From: Methanobacterium sp.
GTDB lineage: Archaea; Methanobacteriota; Methanobacteria; Methanobacteriales; Methanobacteriaceae
Length of the DNA stretch: 11,934 bases
NCBI GenBank assembly: GCA_020854975.1
Contig: JAHKLQ010000211.1
Coordinates: 1-11,934 of the forward strand
Reading direction: 5' to 3'
Shown here: piece after piece, positions 5,795-11,934 of the stretch
How the letters are laid out: each line of letters starts with the position of its first letter
Position numbering within the stretch: the first letter of the stretch is position 1
Position numbers and translations under genes: made by a program
The notes under the pieces: generated by a model
What the model was told of the DNA's origin: nothing
What the model saw: the letters and a program-made list of their open reading frames with translations, nothing else
Database searches by the model: none

Positions 5795-7264
5795 TAAACT
5801 TACATCATTGAATTCTTCTTCTGTGAATTTGATTAAAAAACAGGTCCCTCTGGTGCGGTCGAGTTCTATGGTTCCATTCATCTGGTCCACCAGAGTGTTA
5901 ACCAGGCGCATTCCCAGGGATCTGGTCTTTGTAAAGTCCAGGTCTCCAGGTAATCCCACACCAGTATCTGCTACCATGAAATGGAACTGGTCACCCTCTT
6001 TATGGAATTTCACAGTTATTTCACCAGGGACATTATCAGGGAAGGCATGTTTAAGACTGTTGGAGATGAGTTCATTAACGATCAATCCCAGAGGTACAGC
6101 AGTGTTGATGTCCAGTAGGGTTTTACCCAGATCCAGGTTGAGTTTGATATTGTCTCTAGTTGCATAGGTCCTGAAAAGTTCTCTAGTGAGGGTTTTAATG
6201 TAGTCTCCGAAGTCTATGCATTTAAGGTCTGTGGACTGGTATAACATTTTATGGATAAGAGCCATGGAACGCGCTCTGCGCTGACTTTCCTTAAAAACCT
6301 CCAGTGCAGCCTTGTCTTTGATGTATCTGGATTGGAGGCTCAGTAGGCTGGATATGACCATGAGGTTGTTTTTCACCCGGTGGTGGATCTCTTTAAGGAG
6401 TAATTCCTTTTCTTCCAAGGATTTACGGAGTTGTGCTTCGGCTTCTTTTCTGCGGGTGATGTCCCGTGCTATGGAAAGCACCATCTTCTCACCTCTGAGA
6501 TTGAAAAGGTGGCTGCTCATCTCCACTGGTATTTCACTGCCCTCCTTGGTTACCTGCACAGTTTCAAAGGTGGCTGTGCCCTCAGATTGTATTTTTCCCA
6601 TGAACTGGGGCATACTTTGACGGGTTTTGGTACTGTCAATGTCAGAGGGTGTCATTTTTAATAGTTCATCATGAGTGTATCCAAGACGCTGACAGGCCAC
6701 ATCGTTAACTTCAGTGAAGCTGCCTGGTTGTCCATCTGCTTTAATAAGATGGAGGAATATGGCATCATTGGCATTGTTAAAAACTTCCCTGAATTTTTCT
6801 TCACTTTCCTCCAGTTTCAGTTCCAGTTTCCGATCCGCAGTGATGTCCCGGGCAATACTGGATGCTCCCACCACTTCACCAGTGCGGTCTTTCATAGGAG
6901 ATACACTGAGGGATACACTGACCAGAGAACCATCTTTACGTCTGCGTAGGGTTTCGTAATGAGTTACCCGTTCACCACTTTTGATCCAGGCCAGTATAAG
7001 AGATATTTCATCGGTGTTGTAGGGTGGTATGAGCATGGTCACCGAGTTACCCACTGCTTCCTGGGAGGTGTAACCGTAGATCATCTCTGCACCAGGGTTC
7101 CAGGTGAGAATGGTTCCATCCAGACCTATACCTACTATGGCATCTTCTGTGTATTCAATTATTGATTTAAGGTAACCTAACTCTTCTTCAGTTTTCTGAA
7201 ACTTGGTTTCAGTTTCCTGGAGTTGTTTAAGAATTTTTTCAGGGTTTAAATCTTGCTGGTTCAT
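5792..7264 (-). CDS. Soluble PAS-PAS sensor histidine kinase (HisKA_2/HATPase_c)
   Basis: Cytoplasmic sensor kinase of 490 residues without membrane helices. A short coiled coil (about 8-32) leads into PAS1 (about 33-143; AIVGIGLDGTILTWNPGAE, ending ARDITADRK) and PAS2 (about 155-273; AIFLHLI, ending ARDITRRKEAE). HisKA_2 follows with KEIHHRVKNN (His294/His295), then the ATPase domain: N box NELISN (397-402), G1 DTGVG (433-437) and G2 SLGMR (449-453). All catalytic elements are present. PAS1 is a classical S-box type that could bind a small ligand, haem or flavin, but no cofactor-specific residue is evident. The C-terminal half is closely related to the membrane kinase at 125-2470, so the two probably arose by duplication with exchanged sensor parts. 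Ribosome site weak (GAG only). No response regulator is nearby. Confidence 0.93.
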   Translation of the reverse strand: MNQQDLNPEKILKQLQETETKFQKTEEELGYLKSIIEYTEDAIVGIGLDGTILTWNPGAEMIYGYTSQEAVGNSVTMLIPPYNTDEISLILAWIKSGERVTHYETLRRRKDGSLVSVSLSVSPMKDRTGEVVGASSIARDITADRKLELKLEESEEKFREVFNNANDAIFLHLIKADGQPGSFTEVNDVACQRLGYTHDELLKMTPSDIDSTKTRQSMPQFMGKIQSEGTATFETVQVTKEGSEIPVEMSSHLFNLRGEKMVLSIARDITRRKEAEAQLRKSLEEKELLLKEIHHRVKNNLMVISSLLSLQSRYIKDKAALEVFKESQRRARSMALIHKMLYQSTDLKCIDFGDYIKTLTRELFRTYATRDNIKLNLDLGKTLLDINTAVPLGLIVNELISNSLKHAFPDNVPGEITVKFHKEGDQFHFMVADTGVGLPGDLDFTKTRSLGMRLVNTLVDQMNGTIELDRTRGTCFLIKFTEEEFNDVSL

Positions 7265-7698
7265 GATAATTACTCAGGTTAAATGGGAATTACTCCAAAT
7301 TGTAATCAGTAACTTTTCTAGGTTTTATGGTTAATTTTTTAACTTTAACCTTTTTTTGGTTTTTTTCTGACCTAAAAACAAAAACAGGAAAATGTCAATG
7401 AAACTTTATATAATAAACACTATTGAGGGTGAACTTCCAGAGTACGGAAATTGTGTAGGATACTAATAGATATAAAACACTTGAGTTGGATAACACTCAC
7501 TTTGGCAGCTATTTTAATTACATGTGTGTTAAAAAATTAGTTATTTTTTCTTTTTAGTTTCAATAAGATTTAATCCTTATCTTAAAAATTCCTTAAAAAA
7601 TGTACATTTGAACCCTAAAATAATAATGGAAGTTAATAATATTATCAGTATATTATGAATAAAATCCAAAATTTGATTCTAAATTGAATATCAATGAG
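7265..7698. other. Intergenic region (434 bases), no gene found
   Basis: Besides the kinase promoter, this AT-rich gap contains several T-runs on both strands (for example around 7345-7370 and 7540-7556). On the minus strand, past the DUF1616 stop codon, T-runs in the 7590-7605 area could serve as an oligo-T terminator. A weak stem, TAAGAT/ATCTTA with a 9-base loop (7565-7585), is also present. No open frame of useful length with a start signal was seen. Confidence 0.5.
7405..7414 (-). promoter_or_regulatory. Candidate TATA box for the soluble kinase
   Basis: On the minus strand the sequence reads TTATATAAAG, a good archaeal TATA match. It would place the transcript start near 7383 and give a leader of about 120 bases. 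No other strong TATA match lies between it and the ATG at 7264. Confidence 0.4.
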
Positions 7699-8544
7699 TT
7701 AAGTAACATTCACCTGTAAATGGAGAGACCGATAAAGATCCTCATCATCAGGATATTTATATAATAAAAACTCTAATTTCTGGTCAGTATAATCATAAAC
7801 TGTGAATGTGAAGGGTATTTCCTGTTTTTCATTATTGGAAAGGGTTATATTTTCTTTTTTTAGGGTTACATTATTGGATTTAACTATCAGAAGATATTTA
7901 GTTTCAGAATATTCATGGTTAAAAATGCCTATAATTACCTTCCCTTCATCTCCCACAGTCAGGTTTGTAGGATAATCCGATGCATTACCACCTGGACCGA
8001 GTATATATAATTCTGTGAATGTTTCTTCTTTCATAGGGTTAGCCATAATATAAATCATCATGAAAACAGCTAAAACAATGGAAACTATCAACACCGTTGA
8101 ATATATTTTGTCATTCTTTGATTTTCCTTCAATTGAGGTTTTAACAGTACCAAATATTTTCTCAGGGTTTATACTGAGTTTTTCTCCTGAGGGAAGTTTT
8201 AATCTCCCCACATATGCAATTAGGCCTAATATAATAGTTAACAAGAATATGATGATAGGGGTGGTGGTGACTCCGTAAGGAGTATAATTTAGTGCGATAC
8301 CAGTTAAAGAGGTGATGGCCACACTCAATGCCAGGCTCAAACCAATCCATTCAATCACATTAAAACTATCTTTTTTAGGGTACAGGGCAGCCAGGAGTAC
8401 ATATCCTGGAAAAAATAACAAAAGAAGAATGCCAAGGATTATTCTCAAGAAACTTCCATTAAAATATGGGATGAAAATAACTATCATCAACAGAAAAGTC
8501 AGCACGATTATACCAACAATGTCTGGTTGTTCAATTGTCTTCAT
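7699..8544 (-). CDS. DUF1616 family membrane protein
   Basis: Membrane protein with an extracytoplasmic C-terminal domain, typical DUF1616 layout. Helices counted from the start used here: about 10-27, 32-53, 65-85, 92-112 and 148-168. The family's LLLFFPGYVLLAALYP and EWIGLSLALSVAIT segments are present. The C-terminal domain begins FTELYILGPGGNASDYPTNL, the most recognisable DUF1616 stretch, and ends as a beta sandwich (VIIGIFNHE, YLLIVKSNN). Function is unknown; in methanogens the family is often near surface-glycan genes, consistent with the glycosyltransferase upstream. Start choice: the longest frame begins at 8628, but there the ATG has no ribosome site and a TATA-like element lies inside it. 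The ATG at 8544 has AGAAGG 6 bases upstream (complement at 8551-8556) and begins MKTIEQPD, so I use 8544, giving 281 residues. Confidence 0.85.
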   Translation of the reverse strand: MKTIEQPDIVGIIVLTFLLMIVIFIPYFNGSFLRIILGILLLLFFPGYVLLAALYPKKDSFNVIEWIGLSLALSVAITSLTGIALNYTPYGVTTTPIIIFLLTIILGLIAYVGRLKLPSGEKLSINPEKIFGTVKTSIEGKSKNDKIYSTVLIVSIVLAVFMMIYIMANPMKEETFTELYILGPGGNASDYPTNLTVGDEGKVIIGIFNHEYSETKYLLIVKSNNVTLKKENITLSNNEKQEIPFTFTVYDYTDQKLEFLLYKYPDDEDLYRSLHLQVNVT

Positions 8545-8611
8545 GGAATTCCTTCTATTTTTTAAATCCTTCTCTTCTCTATTTCGATCTTTCTCTATTA
8601 TATTGTTCTCT

Positions 8612-8623
8612 ATTTTATATAGT
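8612..8623 (-). promoter_or_regulatory. TATA-like element for the DUF1616 gene
   Basis: The minus strand reads GACTATATAAAATA here. Transcription would begin near 8591, leaving a leader of about 45 bases carrying the AGAAGG ribosome site before the ATG at 8544. This is why the longer frame starting at 8628 is disfavoured. A 10-bp palindrome, GATTTAAATC (8637-8646), lies just upstream. Confidence 0.5.
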
Positions 8624-8628
8624 CCCAT

Positions 8629-8999
8629 AAATATAGATTTAAATCTTTTAATTATAGACGCATCCCTACTAAAAGTTCCAATTAGGAGGTGGATAAATCT
8701 TTGTCAATTGGGATTGTGCTTAAATAGTTAAATTAAGGGGAAATTTATGATTATTAATCTTTTAACTCCTTTTTTAAGTTTTATCCTATCTTGAGTTATT
8801 TATGAGTTTTGATATTTGGAATGGGTGAACTGAAATTTTTTTAGTAGAACCAGAAGATCTATCATGACTTAAGTTTTATAATTCAAATTTTAAAAAAACC
8901 ATTTCTCAGGTTATATTAATAATATTGTAATCCGAACTGATCATAATCAGAGAAACCAGGGAAAAATGATTTTAAATAATGATATACGTCAAAAACCGT
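8629..8999. other. Intergenic region (371 bases) with ribosome-site-led micro-ORFs
   Basis: This AT-rich gap holds no clear gene. On the plus strand a perfect AGGAGGTG (8684-8691) stands 9 bases before a TTG that opens only eight codons (8701-8727), and GGGG about 8 bases before an ATG near 8748 opens about 15 codons. Either could be a decayed gene start or chance. T-runs near 8837 and 8890 could act as terminators. Confidence 0.4.
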
Positions 9000-10100
9000 T
9001 CAATTTTCTATATTTTCAAATTTATCCACTAGGTCAGAATCCTTCCTGGTTAAAGGATTGAAAGTGAGTGCATGGGAATATATATCCCACAATTTTAACA
9101 CTAGATGGTAATTTATAAGGTATATAAGATTTCCAAGTCGTCTAATAGTTTTGTCAAGGAAGATGTAACTTAACTGTCCAGAGGGGGTTTTAAAATCAAG
9201 CCAGCGAAACAATTCCTTCCGGTTACAATCTACCTTAATCACATCCGCATTTATACCATCCCTAGTGCCTTTTAATTTAAATTTAATTCCGGATAATCCA
9301 TTTAATATTGAATATCCCCATGTGAATATTTCACTTACAATTAAAGATGGTGAGAACATTATAAACTCTTTCCAGGTGAAATATTTCTTTAATATTATGT
9401 ATCGACCCTTTTCAAGGTGATATATTTTTTCGGGGGGGACTTCCAGCACATAATCATGATAGATTACTGCCTGGGGGATATATAAAATTTTTAAACCTGC
9501 GGAGATTATCTTCCAGGAGAGATCAACATCCTCCATGTACAAAAAGAAATTCTGGTCAAAACCACCTAATTTCAGGAAATCAACTCTTCTGATGGCAAAA
9601 CAAACACCAGACAGTCCATTAACAAAGTTTGATGAGATACAATCATCTTTACTCCCACCCAAACCTCTGGTAAATGATAGACCAGTGAAATGTTCGATGT
9701 TTCCACAGGTATTTATCTTGGAACTATTATAAAGAAGGACCTTGGGAATGGTTACTGTGATATTCTCATTTAATAGAGGATTAATCATTTTTTCAATGGA
9801 TTCCTTTTCTACCATAGTGTCTGGATTCATAATAACTAAATATTCTCTCTCACTTATCTGAGCGCCCTGGTTAATCCCACTACCAAAACCGATGTTATCT
9901 GTGTTTCGAATCAGCTTAACTCCTGGAAATTTCTCTTCAATAAAATCTGCAGTTCCATCACTGGAGTTATTGTCCACTACAATGATATCCAAATTTTTTA
10001 AAGAAAAAATAGATCTCATCTCATCCTTCAATGCAAGTTCCATGTAATCCCGGTGGTTGTAGGTAACAATGATCACACTAGTTTTATTTAGAAGTCCCAT
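9000..10100 (-). CDS. Family 2 glycosyltransferase (GT-A fold, rhamnosyltransferase-like)
   Basis: Probable inverting transferase moving a sugar from a nucleotide-sugar donor to a surface glycan, 366 residues. The GT-A domain spans about 7-230: SVIIVTYNHRDY at the start, IIVVDNNSSDGT (39-50) for donor binding, NIGFGSGINQGA (69-80), and the metal-binding DxD equivalent MNPDT (91-95). The acceptor-side block GGFDQNFFLYMEDVDLSWK (179-197) carries the likely catalytic Glu190-Asp191. This set is typical of the WcaA/rhamnosyltransferase-like GT2 group. The C-terminal 130 residues are mixed and partly hydrophobic, with no clear transmembrane anchor, so peripheral membrane association is possible. 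The ATG at 10100 is supported by GGGGAG 9 bases upstream. Sugar and acceptor cannot be told from sequence. It has its own promoter and no tight operon partner in the window. Confidence 0.9.
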   Translation of the reverse strand: MGLLNKTSVIIVTYNHRDYMELALKDEMRSIFSLKNLDIIVVDNNSSDGTADFIEEKFPGVKLIRNTDNIGFGSGINQGAQISEREYLVIMNPDTMVEKESIEKMINPLLNENITVTIPKVLLYNSSKINTCGNIEHFTGLSFTRGLGGSKDDCISSNFVNGLSGVCFAIRRVDFLKLGGFDQNFFLYMEDVDLSWKIISAGLKILYIPQAVIYHDYVLEVPPEKIYHLEKGRYIILKKYFTWKEFIMFSPSLIVSEIFTWGYSILNGLSGIKFKLKGTRDGINADVIKVDCNRKELFRWLDFKTPSGQLSYIFLDKTIRRLGNLIYLINYHLVLKLWDIYSHALTFNPLTRKDSDLVDKFENIEN

Positions 10101-10160
10101 TCAAATTTGCTCCCCGTACCTCATGTAAAATATTATGGATATATGGCAGATTAACCAATC

Positions 10161-10168
10161 ATATAAAT
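10161..10168 (-). promoter_or_regulatory. Candidate TATA box for the glycosyltransferase gene
   Basis: The minus strand reads ATTTATAT here, close to the archaeal consensus. It predicts a transcript start near 10138 and a leader of about 37 bases that contains the GGGGAG ribosome site (complement at 10110-10115). Confidence 0.5.
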
Positions 10169-10343
10169 GTTATCTTCAGTATTACATTTATTGGATTTAA
10201 AGGCTTGAAAATAATACTTATAGAATTTTTATTAACTTGATTTTTTTGTTTAGTTAATTATCTTTTTCCTGGATTGTGAACTATTTTAAGATTATTTTAA
10301 ATAGTATATTGATTTTTAGGTCATTTTAACTTATTATAATGCT

Positions 10344-10480
10344 TATTTTTTAAACAACGTTAGTATGTTGGTTCTTGTAGCATGGAAAATTGTTTCAGGG
10401 AAGTTGAATCAAAAAAACATGTTGTTAACGTTTGCATACTCTAACCATGGCAAAAAGGTGTGTTCTACCCAGTACACCAT
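10344..10480 (-). pseudogene. Possible short gene remnant, unidentified
   Basis: On the minus strand the frame from the ATG at 10480 reads MVYWVEHTFLPWLEYANVNN, reaches one TGA and continues for about 20 codons to a TAA at 10344. The aromatic-rich, balanced composition differs from the surrounding poly-A/T DNA. It could be the end of a decayed gene, but I do not recognise a family, and a chance frame cannot be excluded. Confidence 0.2.
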
Positions 10481-10490
10481 CTTTAAATTT

Positions 10491-10528
10491 TTCTTAAAAT
10501 GATTTTAGATTCTTAAAATGAGTTTAGA
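10491..10528. repeat. Tandem duplication, 2 x 19 bp
   Basis: TTCTTAAAATGATTTTAGA (10491-10509) is followed at once by TTCTTAAAATGAGTTTAGA (10510-10528), with one mismatch. The second copy ends in GTTTAGAC with the next base, the same 8-mer that forms the core of the 17-bp array at 5673-5740. Confidence 0.65.
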
Positions 10529-10712
10529 CAAAAAACTATCCTGATAATCAATGTTAATGATGTTACCTCCAAATAAAAGACTATCTTTTTGTATTATTTT
10601 AATGTTTTTTTAAAGTCCTTTTGTAATACTTTATTTAATGTAATACTCACTATAAATGTATATCTTTAAAAGTTATTAATAAATGTATATTAAATAGTAT
10701 TATATGATAGTT

Positions 10713-10721
10713 GTATATATA
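10713..10721 (+). promoter_or_regulatory. Candidate TATA box for the surface protein gene
   Basis: TATATATAG is the strongest TATA-like site before the surface protein. It predicts a start near 10745 and a leader of about 120-150 bases, long for an archaeon but seen for abundant envelope proteins. The intervening DNA is A-rich with no clear hairpin. Confidence 0.4.
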
Positions 10722-10863
10722 GATTTTCATAAAAAATAAGGGGAGTGGTAAGAAAACCGGGATTAATAAAAAGAGTTGTAACGATTTAATAAAAAATAAA
10801 ATTACCAAATATTGATTGTTAATTAAATAAAATTAATTAAAAAGATAAATAAACCAATTTAAT

Positions 10864-10871
10864 GGAGGTGA
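10864..10871 (+). promoter_or_regulatory. Strong Shine-Dalgarno with no well-placed start codon
   Basis: GGAGGTGA is a near-perfect anti-16S match, but the next in-frame ATG (10892) is 20 bases away. An in-frame ATG at 10862 overlaps it, and an in-frame ATT at 10877 is at the ideal distance. The true start of the surface protein therefore stays open. Confidence 0.5.
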
Positions 10872-10891
10872 ACCGTATTTATCCTGAAAAA

Positions 10892-11934
10892 ATGAATAAA
10901 TATCTCATGTTTTTGACATTAACCATTGTTTTTAGTCTGGTTATGTGTGGTGCTGTTTCTGCAGATTCTTTACCTCAAAATACCACAGATAATGGTACTG
11001 TTTCAGGGGATCTGTATGTGAACACCACACAACCAGTGGATTTCGTCGACCAGACCATTGGTGAGACCCACGAAATCACACAAAACAACACTTTACCTAC
11101 TTATACTGATATTGAGTGGGCTAAAGTGTATGTGAATGTGTATTCTGGTTCAGGTCAAAACAACTGGCCGGTACGTACCACAGTTAAAATCGATGCCAAT
11201 GGGGATGGAGACTATGATGATGCTGGTGAAATCCTTGGTGTAGAAGAGATGAACATCCAAAGTGACATGACAGGAACGGTTTACTGGTTAAATGACCATT
11301 GTAACAAAGTTTATTCAGATTACATGGTTTGGTATGATGTTACTAGCCTTATAACCTGTAATAATCCATCTATTTATGTAAAAACTGAGGATATGGGTGG
11401 TGATGGTTATGATGGTCGTGTGAAACTTATTGGATTATTGGTAGCCTACAACGATGGTGATTCAGATAAAGTGGACTACTGGGTGAACGCTGGACAGGAC
11501 TGGATCAACAGTGGCACCTCACAAACCACATTTGCCACCAGTACCGTCACAGGAAATATTACCAATGCCACCCTAGATACTGTAGCTTTGTCCAGTTATG
11601 ATGGAAGTTACACCTTTAACGGTGCATTACTGTACACTGGTACCGGTGATATCAGCGAAAAAAATTATAGTTATTTTGAAACACATCACTGGGATGTTAC
11701 CAGTAACATCACAACAGGATCAGACAGCACACTAGAATATGGTTTTGTTAAAACTTCATTTAAAAACGTTTTAGCAGCATTAACCATCCGTGAAGCTGCT
11801 GCAGCTCCTGTGGCTGATTTCAGTGCCAGTACAACTTCAGGTGTGAGAAACTTATACGTGGAATTCACTGACGAATCAACCAACAACCCCACATCCTGGA
11901 AATGGGAGTATGATTCCGGAAGTGGTTGGACCGA
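10892..11934 (+). CDS. Secreted DUF3344/PKD surface protein, 3' part beyond the window
   Basis: Exported cell-surface protein, open at the right edge (347 residues visible, no stop). From the ATG at 10892, residues 1-24 are a classical Sec signal peptide (MNKYLMFL, hydrophobic core, cleavage after AVSA). Residues about 70-300 match the DUF3344 pattern of methanogen surface proteins: IEWAKVYVNVYSG near 74-86, the Ca-type loop DANGDGDYDDAGE (101-113), WYDVTSLI (147-154), then a second copy-like half with GALLYTG, HHWDVT and ALTIRE. From about 305 a PKD domain starts (APVADFSAS, VEFTDEST, SWKWEYDS). Several N-x-S/T sequons (for example NTT, NIT, NAT) fit surface glycosylation. The likely role is adhesion or cell-wall cover, by family. 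The start could be the ATG at 10862, ten codons earlier. Further PKD repeats and an anchor probably follow outside the window. Confidence 0.85.
   Translation, partial: MNKYLMFLTLTIVFSLVMCGAVSADSLPQNTTDNGTVSGDLYVNTTQPVDFVDQTIGETHEITQNNTLPTYTDIEWAKVYVNVYSGSGQNNWPVRTTVKIDANGDGDYDDAGEILGVEEMNIQSDMTGTVYWLNDHCNKVYSDYMVWYDVTSLITCNNPSIYVKTEDMGGDGYDGRVKLIGLLVAYNDGDSDKVDYWVNAGQDWINSGTSQTTFATSTVTGNITNATLDTVALSSYDGSYTFNGALLYTGTGDISEKNYSYFETHHWDVTSNITTGSDSTLEYGFVKTSFKNVLAALTIREAAAAPVADFSASTTSGVRNLYVEFTDESTNNPTSWKWEYDSGSGWT

Larger units (their letters stand above)
10101..10861. other. Long AT-rich intergenic region (about 760 bases)
   Basis: Divergent promoter region between the glycosyltransferase (-) and the surface protein (+). 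It is very AT-rich except for an island around 10353-10480 whose composition is closer to coding DNA. It contains a 19-bp tandem duplication (10491-10528), short direct repeats (TGTAATACT twice near 10620-10645; AATGTATAT twice near 10655-10690) and promoter elements at both ends. No full gene or structured RNA was recognised. Confidence 0.5.

Noticed and set aside
5769..6959. Plus-strand open frames opposite the soluble kinase
   Set aside because: They are antisense shadows of a well-supported kinase gene; their products are Ser/Leu/Arg-rich without recognisable motifs.
7469..7556. Small plus-strand gene after the TATA-like GATATAAAAC
   Set aside because: The only frame, from the ATG near 7523, has about ten codons and no ribosome site.
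8312..8731. Plus-strand frame of 139 codons opposite the DUF1616 gene
   Set aside because: No ribosome site and almost entirely antisense to a DUF1616 gene with family motifs.
10101..10861. tRNA, rRNA or riboswitch in the long gap
   Set aside because: No cloverleaf, conserved T-loop (GGTTCRA) or paired G/C-rich stems were seen; the DNA is mostly low-complexity A/T.
11686..11892. Minus-strand frame of 68 codons within the surface protein
   Set aside because: It is antisense to the DUF3344/PKD coding sequence, which has a signal peptide and domain motifs.

Overview
The window looks like a chromosomal segment of a methanogenic archaeon, most likely Methanobacterium or a close relative. The grounds are two HisKA_2-type PAS sensor kinases, a DUF1616 membrane protein, a secreted DUF3344/PKD surface protein, AT-rich intergenic DNA with archaeal TATA-like elements, and a mix of Shine-Dalgarno-led (ATG, GTG, TTG) and apparently leaderless starts. 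The genus is an inference from family content; no rRNA or other taxonomic marker is present.

Layout. Positions 125-2470 (+) encode a membrane sensor histidine kinase with about eight transmembrane helices, two PAS domains, HisKA_2 and HATPase. Directly behind it, on the opposite strand, are the decayed remains of a GNAT acetyltransferase gene (about 2467-2750), recognisable only by joining three frames. Positions 2888-3860 (+) hold a two-gene toxin-antitoxin-type unit: a winged-helix/MNT nucleotidyltransferase fusion overlapping a HEPN-domain gene. It has a 21-bp-period direct repeat in its promoter and probably a leaderless start. Positions 4125-5075 (+) form a tight pair: a two-TM protein with an OB-fold-like extracytoplasmic domain and a YdjM/DUF457-like membrane protein. 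Convergent to these are a small membrane-anchored extracytoplasmic protein (5104-5655, -), preceded by a 4 x 17-bp tandem repeat, and a soluble PAS-PAS-HisKA_2 kinase (5792-7264, -) that is a paralogue of the first kinase.

From 7265 onward gene density falls and the content shifts to the cell envelope: a DUF1616 membrane protein (7699-8544, -, with the start moved from the longest frame), a family 2 glycosyltransferase (9000-10100, -), a 760-base AT-rich gap, and a secreted surface protein (10892 to beyond the right edge, +) with a signal peptide, a DUF3344-like region and the start of a PKD domain.

How they may work together. The two kinases have no response regulator in the window and probably signal to partners elsewhere. 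The MNT/HEPN pair is self-contained: the MNT domain is expected to neutralise the HEPN partner by nucleotidylation, and the fused winged helix may autoregulate the promoter repeats. The glycosyltransferase, DUF1616 protein and surface protein fit an envelope or glycan region, but each appears to have its own promoter. The least ordinary items are the HEPN protein with a Tyr in place of the catalytic His, the promoter repeats of that unit, the GNAT remnant and the 17-bp tandem array.
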